Positions 33,686-45,232 are shown, counted from the stretch's first letter. The stretch: DNA of 64,000 nucleotides from Capronia americana (GCA_016110215.1 JADWQD010000018.1:310001-374000); one strand, 5' to 3'. The notes: generated by a model not told the origin, from the sequence alone. Made by a program: numbers and translations.

Positions 33686-34059
33686 GACTGGAATGCGGCT
33701 CGATATCGGAGATACACCATCTTTGTGTCACCACGACGAAATTGAGGCTGCGAACAGGGACTTCCACAGATTCAGTCGCGATGACGGAAACTTGTCTTTG
33801 TGCCCTCCGAAAAGGTCAAATTATCCCCGCTTCGCCGGATTCGAGGTTGTCGTCGACCGTCGACGTTTTCTGGTCGCAGCATTACCGCAAACGGAAAAAG
33901 TTCTTTCAACGCCAGCACGCTCCGAAAGCGACCACATCAAGATGGCAGTGCTTGAAATATACTTCGACCACGATGCGGAACGCGACTTCTTTGATCCGTC
34001 CCATTTTGGTTGTTCAACTCGGAGGTCTTCAAACTCTAGAGTCCAACTCGAGTTTTTGA
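33686..34059. other. Short spacer after TFIIIC90-like gene
   Basis: 374 bp between two plus-strand genes. Open in two frames but without conserved-looking sequence; probably 3'UTR plus promoter. Confidence 0.35.
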
Positions 34060-36681
34060 ATGAAAGGAAGTGGTTGTCCACCAGAGCCCTACGACGCCAA
34101 AGGAACCGCGGTTTCCGACAAGGACGGGAACAACACGTCTCCAACAGATATGCTAAGGTCAACGTCGCCGTCCCCAGGCTGGCGCGGTCGCCTTATGCCG
34201 CGAAGACAGAGTCAGGACAAACAGGCTCGCCCTAGAGAGATCAGCCGGTGGTCGAAAACTACCACAGAATCAGAACTATCCGAAGCTGGACTAGGACCGG
34301 CCTCAAAGAGGAGGAGCTTCCTCGAGAAGAAACGACACCCGAGAAAGAATTCCAAGGCAGGCGGCATTCCCAGTCCAACAGATCCCTTCTACGACCCGGT
34401 CACGAAGCAACTCCAACCGTATGGAGGAGACGTCCCTCCCGCCATCACTGCCAGTCGCCCAGACGGCACAGAGCATCCTCAAACATTCCTTGAGGATGCT
34501 TCAGACGATGGGACCATGGATAGCCCGACCAGCCCGACCAGTCCAGTTATCCAGCGAGCAAGCAGTGTCCGCGTGAGTAGGCCACAGGTGATCCAGCACA
34601 GTAACAGCTCCGCTGCATCAGTACCGAAGCTATATCCGCCACAGAACACCCCTTCTTCGGTACAGGATGCATCATCGTTGTCGATGACGCCACAGACTCT
34701 AGGTGAAGACCTCAACAACCGTCTAACACCCGCCGTGGAGAAAAACGAAATCGGTGTCCTCCCAGGTGGACCGATCGACGCCCTGAGAGCCCTAGAAGGA
34801 AACGACACCAACGAGGCAGTCAGCGACATCACCGCCTTGCCGTGCATTCCCGCCCAGGCCGGCCTCGAGTCTCGCGAATCTCTGAGGGAAACCATCGTCT
34901 CATGGCCCGACACCCCATCTCGACTTGAAGCGCTCGACACCATGCCCACGCCGATGGGCGGGTTCGGATCTATGCGCATCCCTCGCTCCTCGAACGGCAC
35001 CTTCTCAACCGACAGCTCGGCTACATACGTATCCCCATCCTCCATCATGACCGACGGCCTGCGCTCCAACCCTCCCACCGACACGGACAAGAAACTCTCG
35101 CGCGCCATCTCCGCCCCGGTGCGGAACTCGCGGCGCGTGATGATCCGTCCCGCCGACTTGGTTATCAACAGGGCGGGCCACGATCATAAGCTGTTCAGAG
35201 AGAATATTGTCAGCACGCCGTATCCCGCCAGAAAAAGCAGCCACGTGGAGATTGATGGCGTCTTTGCCGCCTCTGCTCCGCAGCCTCCACAGAAGGAGGG
35301 CAGCAAAGGCAAGAAGACGCCGAAACTACGGCGCTCGAGGCCCTTGTCCCACACTACTGAAAGATCCGAACCGGACGACGAGACGGCCGACATTGCCGAT
35401 CCCCTTGACCCTGCTTCTACAAGCTCGCCGAACGAGAAAGCGCCCAAGATCCCCTTTTCCACTAAGCCTAACCCCATACCAAACGCGACAGTGCCGGTCA
35501 CATCCAAGTCCGATCGCTTCCCCTCCCCTTCTGCGCCGGAGCTCCTCTTCCTCGACCTCCGACTTGCTCGCCACCCCACCGCGCCTGTGGCAGTAGAGAT
35601 CGAGGTCACGGACAAAGCGACCTTCGACGACGAACAACTCTTCACCATCCTGCGAGATCGCTACATCCGCACACTCATGGGGAAAGCCCGGTGGTGGTTC
35701 TGTGCCAGAACAATCGAGGGCGCGACCATGACTCGGGACAGGGATGGAGACGAGCACACGACCTGGAGCTCTCACCCCTCAGCCGCGCCACACACCCAGC
35801 ACAGCGCAGGGGTCGCCCGCGATTTCGATGCCGCGAATTTTGTCCGCCATCTCCTAACACCGCGACTGGGCCGCCGGCGAAAGTTATGGCTCCTCTGGCT
35901 CCGCAACGCTCAACAGCACGAATATCACCTCGGGTCGGGATCGCGACGAGGCCGTCGCTCCTATCTCCCTCAACCGGCGCATCTCGTCCACAGCACTACC
36001 AACCACAGTACCAGCAACAGTACAAGCAACAGTATCACCCACAGCCCGGAGGACGAAAAGTCAACAAGCCCAGTCTTCTCGTTCATGCACTCCCGGCAGA
36101 ACAGCGCGACGAACCAGCCCCAGCCCCAGCCCCAGCACCACCTCCTCCGCCTCGACCAGCCAGACAAGTCGCCCATACAAGAATACCGCGGCGTGGTGTC
36201 CAAGCAGCCGAGCCTATCCCTAGGTCGCATGCCGTTCAGTTCCAGTCCACCCTCTCGGCATCCGCAAACACCTTCATTCCCGACATCGTTCCACCGCTCG
36301 AAATCCCTCGCCGCCACGTCGTCTTCCTCCTATCGTCCGTATCCGGATTCTCATCTTCCTCCTCCTTCCTCATCCTCGACATTCCCCCCGTCGATCACCC
36401 TGCATCACCGATTCTCCATCCGGGCCATCGCACTCTTCACCTTCTTCGTGCTCTTCCTCGCCCTCCTCACGACCGTGCTGTGGATCCTCGTCGGCCACCC
36501 GGGCCGCAGCGCCGCCCAGGGCAACGGCACCACGACCGTCGCAGGCGTGCAGTTCGACGTCCCCTGGCGGAGGGACGCCGAGGGCCGCGTGGGCGTGGGG
36601 CTGGTCATGGGTGTTGTTGTCTTGCTTGTGGGCGCGTTGCTGGAGGGAGGCTGGGTGTGGGCGAGTTGGGTGCTTGTGTAG
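34060..36681 (+). CDS. Large disordered protein with C-terminal double membrane span, unknown function
   Basis: Intronless frame, 873 residues from the ATG at 34060; ATG 34150 (MLRSTSPSPGW) is an equally plausible start. The N-terminal ~490 residues are Ser/Pro/Thr-rich and basic (RRSFLEKKRHPRKN). A possible folded module spans about 490-640 (ELLFLDLRLARHP, LRDRYIRTLMGKARWWF, VRHLLTPRLGRRRKLWLLWL). Then come more Ser/Pro/Gln-rich sequence (PQPQPQHH) and two hydrophobic segments at the end (about 788-811 and 845-866) flanking a short GNGTTTVAGVQFDVPWRR loop. This suggests a membrane-anchored cytosolic scaffold. I do not recognise a family. Confidence 0.7.
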   Translation: MKGSGCPPEPYDAKGTAVSDKDGNNTSPTDMLRSTSPSPGWRGRLMPRRQSQDKQARPREISRWSKTTTESELSEAGLGPASKRRSFLEKKRHPRKNSKAGGIPSPTDPFYDPVTKQLQPYGGDVPPAITASRPDGTEHPQTFLEDASDDGTMDSPTSPTSPVIQRASSVRVSRPQVIQHSNSSAASVPKLYPPQNTPSSVQDASSLSMTPQTLGEDLNNRLTPAVEKNEIGVLPGGPIDALRALEGNDTNEAVSDITALPCIPAQAGLESRESLRETIVSWPDTPSRLEALDTMPTPMGGFGSMRIPRSSNGTFSTDSSATYVSPSSIMTDGLRSNPPTDTDKKLSRAISAPVRNSRRVMIRPADLVINRAGHDHKLFRENIVSTPYPARKSSHVEIDGVFAASAPQPPQKEGSKGKKTPKLRRSRPLSHTTERSEPDDETADIADPLDPASTSSPNEKAPKIPFSTKPNPIPNATVPVTSKSDRFPSPSAPELLFLDLRLARHPTAPVAVEIEVTDKATFDDEQLFTILRDRYIRTLMGKARWWFCARTIEGATMTRDRDGDEHTTWSSHPSAAPHTQHSAGVARDFDAANFVRHLLTPRLGRRRKLWLLWLRNAQQHEYHLGSGSRRGRRSYLPQPAHLVHSTTNHSTSNSTSNSITHSPEDEKSTSPVFSFMHSRQNSATNQPQPQPQHHLLRLDQPDKSPIQEYRGVVSKQPSLSLGRMPFSSSPPSRHPQTPSFPTSFHRSKSLAATSSSSYRPYPDSHLPPPSSSSTFPPSITLHHRFSIRAIALFTFFVLFLALLTTVLWILVGHPGRSAAQGNGTTTVAGVQFDVPWRRDAEGRVGVGLVMGVVVLLVGALLEGGWVWASWVLV

Positions 36682-37340
36682 TAGGTAGATATCCATCCCA
36701 TCTCCTAGGGAATTGAATACCTAAACAATGGGTGGGTCGATCGATGGATCAAATACATACCTAAACAATGGGTGGATGGTCGATCGATCGATGAATCAAA
36801 TAAATACCTCAACAATGGGTGGATGGATCGATTAATGAATATACTGGATAATAACGTCGTTAGACATCCTAGTACGAGTAGAAGAGGGCGGCAATGGACA
36901 CTTCAACCTGTGTGTGTATTTCATCCTTTAGACGTTATTCAACCATATCGGTACGAGGTACTGTACCAAGCAAAGGCAAACACGGTCACGGGAGGCCCGA
37001 GACATGAGTTGAGCTCTTCTGGGAGACTCGAGAGTACTTGGTGGTCAACGTATGGAAAACGTGCTTCTGATGAATATGTCGGGCATCGAGGTACCGCGTA
37101 TGGAACCAATCCCACTGTATGGAATAGACCCGAAGTTTGTGGCAGATACGGACAAGCTGAATCGATACAAGCCGGAGACATTGCCAATGGAACCTCCAGT
37201 GCATTCACCATTTACATAGATCATCTTCACAAATTGTCTATCGACAGAGTATAAGCTGTAAATTGTACTTGGGATCCTTGCTTGTCAAATATACGTACGC
37301 CCTTTGCATGATTCGTCATTCTCTGTTCTCAATCCTCTGA
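36682..37340. other. Convergent intergenic region with tandem repeat
   Basis: 3' ends of two genes meet here. Apart from the tandem repeat at 36721-36844 nothing is recognised. Confidence 0.45.
36721..36844. repeat. Three-copy imperfect tandem repeat (~37-47 bp units)
   Basis: Units begin at 36721, 36761 and 36808, each opening with CTAAACAATGGGTGG or CTCAACAATGGGTGG. Each continues through a GATCGAT-rich stretch to an AATAC/ATAC end. Lies just past the stop codon of the 34060-36681 gene, so it is probably within or near its 3'UTR. Confidence 0.85.
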
Positions 37341-39818
37341 TCAAGCCTTTACACTCATCCATCCTGGAATGGTCGACTTCCTCTTACCCGTCGCTTTGTC
37401 CACTTGGTCCTTGCCTCTCTCCTTCTCGGCCACATTGATGGCGCTCCGCATGCTCTCAAAGCTGAATTTCGGCCGCAAAGACAGGTCCATTGCATCGGCG
37501 CCGCTAAGATATGAGGCGGAAAGTTCTTGCTCCCATGGTGTCGACACCGAGGTTGCAGTGGAGGTGGCGGTTGCGGCTGAAGTCGGCGTGATGATTGTCA
37601 CTGTTGTGGTTGTGGTTGTCGAAGTCGGAGTTTCGGTGACGGAAGTCGGACTGGCATCATCCTTTTCTCGAACGGCAGATTGGTGGCTGATAACCGGATT
37701 TGCCAGACGTTGATCAACAATTGAGCCCTGGCTGACAATTTGAAGAGGCCACTGGTGTTCGTCTGCAGGCGTTGTACCTTGCGGGGGTGTATGGAACGTA
37801 TCTGAACCGGGTGCCGCGATAGTATTTTCATGCGGCGTTGCCTCCGCGGGATCGGTAGTGATAAGTTGCAAGTCCTTGGCGACTGTCGCAGGGAAATGGT
37901 CAACAACGGCTCGAGCTGAAGAGGACACTTGGAGGTCAGGCTGGTCTATCGCATTCCTGTCGTCTACTGCTACCGCCCCTGACATCGTTGCGAAATCCCT
38001 TGTTTGCACCGTGGAGTGCTCCTTGCCAGCCTGGTCGATCATCAACGGCTGATTTTCGTCGTCTTCGACCTCTACCTCCTCGTCTTCTTCGAAAATCGGG
38101 CCTGTATCTCCATTTCGCTTCCCGTGGAGACTTGCAAATCTGACGAATCCGGGAGGCGCGGAGTTTCTCTTCAATCTTATTGGGCTCACATTTTTCTGCC
38201 GGAGGGGCTGCTTTACCGGACTCGATGCGGCAATTTCCATCTCCATATCACCAGTATGCTGCTGCTGCTGCTCAGGATGGGACTCAGGTGGCCCATTGTA
38301 GGGCTCAATACTGGCTTGACGTGTTTCATTTTCCCCCACTTGCATCGGTATGATAGGGATGAACTTGTCGCGACTGGCATCAGAACTCCTTCTCCCGGAT
38401 GAACCAGACGTTCGCTCTATTTCGAAGCTGAAGTTTGTCCGCAGGTTCTCATTCTCCAGGACTGGGCTTAGTTCGGTGTTGAAACCATGGGGTCGTTTCA
38501 ACCTCCCGCAGCATGCGCAACGTGAGTAGACTGGAGCAGAAGCGTTCTCCTTTTCTTTGCCTTTGGACCCGTCTGGGATCGTCAGACAGAGTGGTCGAAC
38601 AGCTGGGTGAGTCGAGAAATCGCCATTTTCGGCTGTTGCATCACCCGCTGGGACCTCCCCAGACGGTACGGCCGGTGCAGAATCCTCCTTCCCGGGTTCT
38701 GCTGCATCTTCGTTCTTTGGCAAGGATAGGGTCCTTCTTCTTGTTTTCTTCAATTTTTTCTCCGGGCTTTCATGAACCTTGTCTCCCCCAAAGAGTGCTG
38801 CGTGTATCGTGAATCGCCTCTGTTTGTCTTTCTCCTTCTTCGGAGAAGCTGGGACAGGAACATCCTTAGGCTTCTGATCAGGCAAACTTGGCGCAACATT
38901 GGGCTGGTTGTCAACGATCACAGCTTCTGGCCGAACTTGAGGCTCCTCTTCACCACTCTGTGTCTTTGGCTGATTATGCGGATCATCTGCAGGATCGAAT
39001 GCCGGGAACTTGTCTGTGTCATCAACGATCATAGACACGGGAGAGTCGGTTACCCTAGGTGGACTGGGCTGCCGCGATGACGGTGCGCTGACATTGGGTA
39101 GAGAGTTGGCACGTGCGTTTCGCAGGCTTTGCGCGTGGTAGACGCTATGGTCACCCGATTCACGTTTCGCGAGTTCTGGCGACGTGCTGACTTGGCTCTG
39201 TCTCGGCCTGGAGAAGTATGAGAGGGGATTGTTGACAATCTGGTGAGAAGGGTATTGGAGCATGTTTATAGAGCCTGTGCGCGTCACTTCAGGGCCTCGA
39301 TATGTCGGAAGACCACGATACGTCGAGGATCCAGAGCTTGATGGGCGGGACGAGAGACCATTGGCGGACATGAAGGCAGCTTGCACTGACCCGCGAGGTC
39401 GAGGAGCATGAATGACTCCACTTGCGTGGCCATGGGCGAAACCGTGACCATGGTGGTGATGGCCGTGAGTGCTGGATTGCGATGACCGTCGGTGTCCATT
39501 GGGAGTCAGTGGAGGGGTGGGAATGTTGACGCTGTTGTTTCGCGAGACAGAGTTTCTGTGCGCCTGTGCCTGGTAGGCGGGAGGTTCGTCAGGCGTTGCT
39601 GGCGGAGTTGCATTGGTCGAACGTCGCGACCTGGCTGGAGATGAAGTTGATTTGGTACTGGACTGACTCCCGGTCTTGGAGGCCAGGGAACCGTTATTAA
39701 GCGAACGAATTTCGGCTGGCGTCAACTTGGCGACATGGGCACTGTTGCGGACGGCGTGGCGTTGTCGTTGCTTCAGTGTCTTTTGCAATTTGGCCATGTC
39801 GAAGTCGTCTGCATACAA
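37341..39818 (-). CDS. Large disordered protein with conserved Cys motif, unknown function
   Basis: Open frame of 818 residues from the ATG at 39797 (MAKLQKTLKQRQRHAV). A TATGCAG acceptor just upstream (exon would start 39808) suggests a 5' intron, so the first codons may lie further upstream. Mostly Ser/Thr/Pro-rich. There is a His-rich run near residue 115 (HGHHHHGHGFAHGH). A basic block (KKLKKTRRRTLSLPK) follows DKQRRFTIHAALFGG, then comes a Cys cluster YSRCACCGRLKRPHGF and ELSPVLENENLRTNFSFE. A Thr-rich run near 735 precedes the C-terminal GADAMDLSLRPKFSFESMRSA. The Cys cluster could bind a metal or partner. No named domain recognised. Confidence 0.7.
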   Translation of the reverse strand: MYADDFDMAKLQKTLKQRQRHAVRNSAHVAKLTPAEIRSLNNGSLASKTGSQSSTKSTSSPARSRRSTNATPPATPDEPPAYQAQAHRNSVSRNNSVNIPTPPLTPNGHRRSSQSSTHGHHHHGHGFAHGHASGVIHAPRPRGSVQAAFMSANGLSSRPSSSGSSTYRGLPTYRGPEVTRTGSINMLQYPSHQIVNNPLSYFSRPRQSQVSTSPELAKRESGDHSVYHAQSLRNARANSLPNVSAPSSRQPSPPRVTDSPVSMIVDDTDKFPAFDPADDPHNQPKTQSGEEEPQVRPEAVIVDNQPNVAPSLPDQKPKDVPVPASPKKEKDKQRRFTIHAALFGGDKVHESPEKKLKKTRRRTLSLPKNEDAAEPGKEDSAPAVPSGEVPAGDATAENGDFSTHPAVRPLCLTIPDGSKGKEKENASAPVYSRCACCGRLKRPHGFNTELSPVLENENLRTNFSFEIERTSGSSGRRSSDASRDKFIPIIPMQVGENETRQASIEPYNGPPESHPEQQQQHTGDMEMEIAASSPVKQPLRQKNVSPIRLKRNSAPPGFVRFASLHGKRNGDTGPIFEEDEEVEVEDDENQPLMIDQAGKEHSTVQTRDFATMSGAVAVDDRNAIDQPDLQVSSSARAVVDHFPATVAKDLQLITTDPAEATPHENTIAAPGSDTFHTPPQGTTPADEHQWPLQIVSQGSIVDQRLANPVISHQSAVREKDDASPTSVTETPTSTTTTTTVTIITPTSAATATSTATSVSTPWEQELSASYLSGADAMDLSLRPKFSFESMRSAINVAEKERGKDQVDKATGKRKSTIPGWMSVKA

Positions 39819-41762
39819 GCGACACCCACGAGTCAGTACACGTTGGACAGAGCAAGGATAAAGGCAGAAAATTCAATGTCGGGAAATCCATGGGCAGGGC
39901 TGTTGCGGGATTGGCCCGAGCGCGAGGTAGATATCAGGCGTCGACGTCAATGGTCAGCCAAATAAAAACGGACGTTGCTGCAAGGTAAGCTTTCAACTGA
40001 GACAGAAAACGCGACTCACCCGAGGGATGTGCGGTGGGCGCCATAGTGGGCATGGCTGGCAAGGCTTGCGTAGGACGAGGAATACTTTCCCCGTCCGTGG
40101 GTGAGCAGGGAGTTGCCGTCGAAACCCGCTCTAGGATATCCGTCAACGGGAGGTGGTACAGTCGTGGGTCGAGTCAGCCCAGCGCCCCAGGTACCGGGAC
40201 GATCGGGCGCCTCAGGCACGCAATAATAAGAATGGCGGTGCAGCCCGCACTCCTCAACAGCACCGTGAATCAAGACGAATCTGACTTGCAGGACGAATAG
40301 CGAGGCAAATCGAGGCAGATGCGAGCGACGGTGTCGGGACTGGCGGTCGAAAAATCATCGAATGCAGCGTTGAGTGGGCGATGCGATCGTCATTCCCAGT
40401 GCGGGCCAATTCGGCTGGGGGCTGGTGTGTCAAATGCGTGGTTGAGCGAATGTCCGAATTGAAAGCTGCGGGCAACCGGTTTCGATTAGTCGCGAGCGCG
40501 ATGTGCCGTCGCCGTGGAGGGAGTACTGTGTATGAAATGAATATGTGAAGCGAGTGACTGGAATGAAGGGAAGGATGGTCAAACACCCTCAGATGAAGGA
40601 GTCGACAAGTACTCCGTCGAGGTAACAGGAAGGAGGGGCAGTCGACTTGCAGGGTGTCGTGGACCCGGGCGGGAGCCGGATCTGGGTCGCTGACGCTGGC
40701 GCTGGCTCTGGCTCTGGGATGGTATCGCCGCAAACCCAGATGTGATGGATGGATTGACAGTGGTGTCAGTGGTGCGTAAAGAGAAAAAGTCTGTGACCAC
40801 ACCACTTGTCTTGTTTGCCTGTCCTTCCCTGTTGCCCCCTCTTGTATCTCCCTCTCTTGTCTGATAAATCCCATGCCGGCGGATGGGTGCCATCGAAGTG
40901 GGGAGTTAACCCAGATTAAGCATGGACTCGGTTCCTGGATGGGGTGAGCGAGGGTGTGGTGGGTGTGTTGGAGCGTGAGGCTTGATCCGCTAGCAAGGCC
41001 GTTGGCTGGGTTTTGGGAATTGTCTGAGTCTGAGATGCGCCTCTTCCAATGAAACGCCGCCTAGCACTTGGAGATTGACGACTGAACGCCATTGATGAGG
41101 ATCCACAGACTCACGCATGGAAGCAGAAAATAGCCGATACGAAATATTGGGCAGCCTCGTTCCACGCCTGTTTCGCAGCATCGAGTTTTTGGCCACAATG
41201 GACATTATTATTTTTCCCTGCTAGCTCATTCGACGCGTGTTTAGCAGTCAGATGAATGCAAGGTTCAGGCCCCGATCGCGAAGTTGCGATCCATGAGATA
41301 ACCTGATCGCATCCAGGTACCAGAGACCAGGGACTGTCATGGAAACCAATCTCGCCTCGCTGACACGCTTACGTGTCGCCTTTCGAGGCTTTATCGACGT
41401 TGTTATCGGGGTCGAGGCCTTGGCTGATAATATGTACTATTAGAGATGCGGGCGTCAACACCGAGTACCGGTAATGCTTGCAAGCGGCGCGTAGCCTTCC
41501 CTCCAGCGCACCTGCGATAACTAATCTCCCAACTTTTAATCCTCCCATCCGTTGCTGGTATCTTCCATACTATTGATTGTTTCATTCGTCCCGTCATAAA
41601 GTAGACATTCATGGGCATCCTCGCGGAAGAGCCACAACTTGGGTATATCAACAGATGCTGTGAAGATGATCAAACGACCATCCGCTAGGGAGAGGCCCTT
41701 CCTTTTAATCGTTGCTGTTCGTACATACATGGCGGCTGCCAAAGCGCGAGGTTGACTTTTCG
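39819..41762. other. Leader/promoter region and 3' flank of xlnR
   Basis: Upstream part of the 37341-39818 gene, including a likely long 5' leader. An 85-codon open frame at 40016-40273 (minus) ends exactly at a GTGAGT donor, but its phase does not match the main frame. From about 41.0 kb to 41.76 kb nothing is supported until the xlnR stop. Confidence 0.4.
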
Positions 41763-44438
41763 TCACAACGCCAGGCCGGTTCCATCACCGGTCCACCTAT
41801 ACAAGGCGAGTACTTCTCGCCGCCAGTGCTGTTGCTCGGCCAGATCCTCAGGAATACGGCCACGGACTTGCTGGAGGGCCGAACGCATTACCTTCCGGAA
41901 GTTGCGCTGTGGGCCCGTTAGCTGTTTCCTAACATGACGGTGCAAGGTTCAACGTACCTGGTACTGCGTGTCCAGCGTGGCCACGCATGCTTCGTGGGCC
42001 CGAACGATGGTCTCGCATGCCTTGACAACATCTGGGCTCACATCGCCCTGAAGTTTGTCGGCGAATAACAACAATAAGAAACTGCCTTGCAGAAGATACA
42101 CTCCAAAAAAGAATGGCATGAAGCTCAAGTCGGGATCGTCTTCGATGATTTCGGCCACCGCTTCTGCCGCGGACACGGCATGTCCCGTGGCGGTCACAAA
42201 GGATTGGGAGGATATCCACAGGTCGTTGTCATCCAATAAAGCGATCGGGTCCCATTTGCCGGTTAAGAGGATGTGCAAGACGTGCATGATGTGAGTACCG
42301 TACGCCACGACTGTCTTCGTTTGCAAAGCGAGTTCCGAAGCACTGTGCGATTCGTTCGTGCCGGCAGAAACTACCGACGGAGTAACCACATCGTTGTGGC
42401 TTGTATCCTGAAAGTGTCCTCCCGCCGCCTCGAAGTCTTTCAGGCTCTGCCCATAACTCTCCAGCTGCAGGGTGATTTCGTCGGTGTGCTCGTCCCAGTT
42501 TTTGGCCTTGTTTGCCCTGGGGCCAAATCGTGGTCTGTTCCGAGCATGGTTGAGATCCAAGATCTCGCCCAAAATGACCATCAAAGGCAAGAAATACCCG
42601 AACACACTGTGCGATGTGCACTCGATGTTCAGGCCCCTTCGTCTGAGCGCCGGGTCAGAGGCCCGGTCAAACCGTCCGGCTTGGAAAATATCGTCGTCTA
42701 GCGGTTGCAAAAGACCCTCGCACTCCTTGTTGAGGAAGAACATAGGTCGATTGTAGCATAACGCTAGATGCCGATCCTGCATATAGAGCAGCCACCAAGT
42801 TCGCCGACGTTCCTCCCTTTCCTCCTCCGATACATATCCGATGGAGTTACGGCGTGCATCATCCACCGAATTCTTGCGGTTTTCTCCCACGTGGCCGTCT
42901 GCATTGTTACTGGCTTGATTGTTGTCTTCGCCGTCCTGCTCGGGCGGGTTTGGAGGCAGTTCTCGACCAAGTCGAATTTCTCGAGCGAGCGACCATGCCG
43001 CATTCCACCACCTCAAACTTGCTGCTTTTCGCTCGCTCGCCGAGACCACCGTTGCCAGGTGAATATAAGTTGCCAGATTGTCTATCTGGGATCGATCCAC
43101 CCCATGTCCCCCGGAGTGCGTCGGCACAACGAGAGCACCCAGGCCGCCATCATTAGCGCTCATTTGTGGATAGTTCGGATTGGGGGTCGGGGCGGACGTA
43201 TTTGGATGGCTGTGAATAAGTGGTTTCAGCATGTTGATTGTAAGTTCCAACAACCTCTGGCAGATACGAGCTCGGGCATCCAGCTGCGCGGTCAAAAAGG
43301 CAGCGTCACTGGTCTGTGCCGCAATCCATAGCATGCTGGCCAGAAGCGCTGGGGTACACGGACGAGGGTCGGTGGGGTGCAGGATAGACTTCTTCCGGAA
43401 AATGTAGCCCAGAATATATGCATTAGCGGGTCTCAGGTATGCCGAGGTCGAGCTCGTGAAGTATTGTTCTAGTAGGTCGCAAGCCAATGCTTGAGGAATG
43501 ATGGACTCGATATGAGGCAGGAGAGGACGAAGGACCGGGTATCTCAATGTGTCTGTTATGCGAGGCTGAGCGGGAAGGGGCTCGTTGATGAACATGGGCG
43601 AGGTGAGGGCAAGCCAATCCGGCGACTCGACCATGGGAGCTTTACCCATAAAGGCGACCGAGTAATCGTCTCCCAGCGGAAATCCAAAGCCCTGGGTCGC
43701 TCCTTGTACGTGCATGGGGTCGAGGGTGGACGGCGCATATGCCTGGTTGGGGACGGCAAACTCGATGGCGTGGGTCTGAGTAATGGCCGGTATCATGTTC
43801 GGTTCCATCTCATGCATTTGATGCGCCCCGGGCATTCCTACTCCTGACGACGGGTCGAAATTGGCGAAGAAGGCATTCTGGTGATGGCTCGAGTCAAAGC
43901 CTGCACTAGGAGGAGTGTTGTTAGACGGCAAGGAATTGGCATCGACCAAGCCATCGCGGCCGGCGAAGGAGGTGCTGGAATACTTTCTCGGGCCCGCCGA
44001 CTGACGCGCAGCGGGTTGATGGCTGGGTGGCGGCTGAACAGTATTTGCATAGTTCGATTCATCAGGTCCATCCGTCTCTTTCTTTGGTGCTCGGCCTCGC
44101 TTCTTGTGAGCACGGGCATACTCGCAGATGAGCGAGTTTTCGGTGCAGTGCGCGCAGGGTTGTTTGCCGTCACATTTGGTACGCAACTGATTGCATTGGT
44201 CGCAGGCTCGACTTATTCGCCGGCGAACGGCCGCCGCGTCGCTGGACTCGTTGTTCCCATCAATCTCCGACTCTCGTCTCTTGCGACCGGCCTGCAGATT
44301 GTCATTTTCATATTTCGGCTGCGGCTGGAGGATAGAGGTGAGCTGCTGCGGTTGAGAAGTGATCATGTCGGGTCTCTGGGCATAGTCGTGGTATTCGGAG
44401 TAGCTGTTGTGGGTTTGTGGGGGAATGCGGGAGAGCAT
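41763..44438 (-). CDS. xlnR: XlnR/Xyr1-type xylanolytic transcriptional activator
   Basis: Two exons, 44438-41958 and 41906-41763 (51-bp intron GTACGT..ACAG), giving 874 residues. The Zn2Cys6 cluster RRRISRACDQCNQLRTKC uses Cys79, 82, 89, 95, 98 and 105, and the following EYARAHKKRGR is as in XlnR. The fungal-TF domain contains LGYIFRKKSILHPTDPRPC, SLRWWNAAWSLAREI and REERRRTWWLLYMQDRHLALCYNRP. The C-terminus (KWDPIALLDDNDLWISSQSF; FMPFFFGVYLLQGSFLLLL) and the spliced last exon ending ALYRWTGDGTGLAL are diagnostic. XlnR/Xyr1 activates xylanases, accessory enzymes and pentose catabolism on D-xylose in the nucleus. A GGCTAAT at 44971 lies 533 bp upstream of the start. Confidence 0.95.
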
Positions 44439-45232
44439 GTCGGCGGAAGTTGAGGGTGAGGGCAGCGCAGGGCCGTTGTCATAGTCCCTCGGACTCCGCT
44501 CGAGTGTCGTCGATAGCTAGATGAGAGCCAGATGAAAGCTACTTGTTTGATGGAAGTTGCGATCGCCGTCAGTCCAAGAGCTTCCCAGACTGCTTCTGCT
44601 CCCGCGGGGATAAAAGCGGTGGAAGCAGCAGGGTAGCACGATCCGAGAGGTGGCAGTTTCGGGGTGGTGTAGTGTGGAGATTTTTTTGCTCACATGAGGT
44701 GCTGGAGGATCGAACACCGAGTAGAAGCGGGCGTGCGGCGGAGAGCACGAGTCAAGACTCTGGATGTGGAAGCCTCGACCACCACGCGCATGGGAGCGAG
44801 AAACGAGGGATCATGACCAGGCTCATGCAGCGGGCGTGCCCAATTGGCAGCAGGTGTGCTTGTAGGCGAACCCGCGAGAGGCACGAGGAAAGCAGCTGGC
44901 AAAAGCCTGCAGGGTCTTTGATTGAGTGCAAATGGCATGGGAACTCGCCCGGGGGCATCTTCCTTGCGCTGGCTAATGAAAGTTGGAAGCTGGGGGGCCC
45001 GCCTATCAAGCCAGTTAGGCAAGCTGGGGTTAAGGGATGGATCACGGTTCGCCTTCTTTATTGGCAGCATGTTCGACTCCCCGAAGGCTGGTGACTCGTA
45101 CAGGGGTGGTGGCTCAGTAGTCGCAATTCAGAGGGCGGGGCTGCCCACACATCGTTTCTGGTAACCATCTCCGGCCGAGGCTTCAAGTCCTAGAGACACC
45201 GTGCAGGGGAGCGCAGTCCCAATTTCGACTGC
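44439..45232. promoter_or_regulatory. xlnR promoter region
   Basis: Upstream of the xlnR ATG. Contains a GGCTAAT at 44971-44977, matching the relaxed XlnR core GGCTAA. Open frames here on the plus strand have no recognisable features. Confidence 0.45.

Noticed and set aside
40254..40874. 206-codon minus-strand open frame upstream of the Cys-cluster gene
   Set aside because: Simple Ser/Pro/Arg/His-rich composition from a pyrimidine-rich leader; more likely 5'UTR or promoter.
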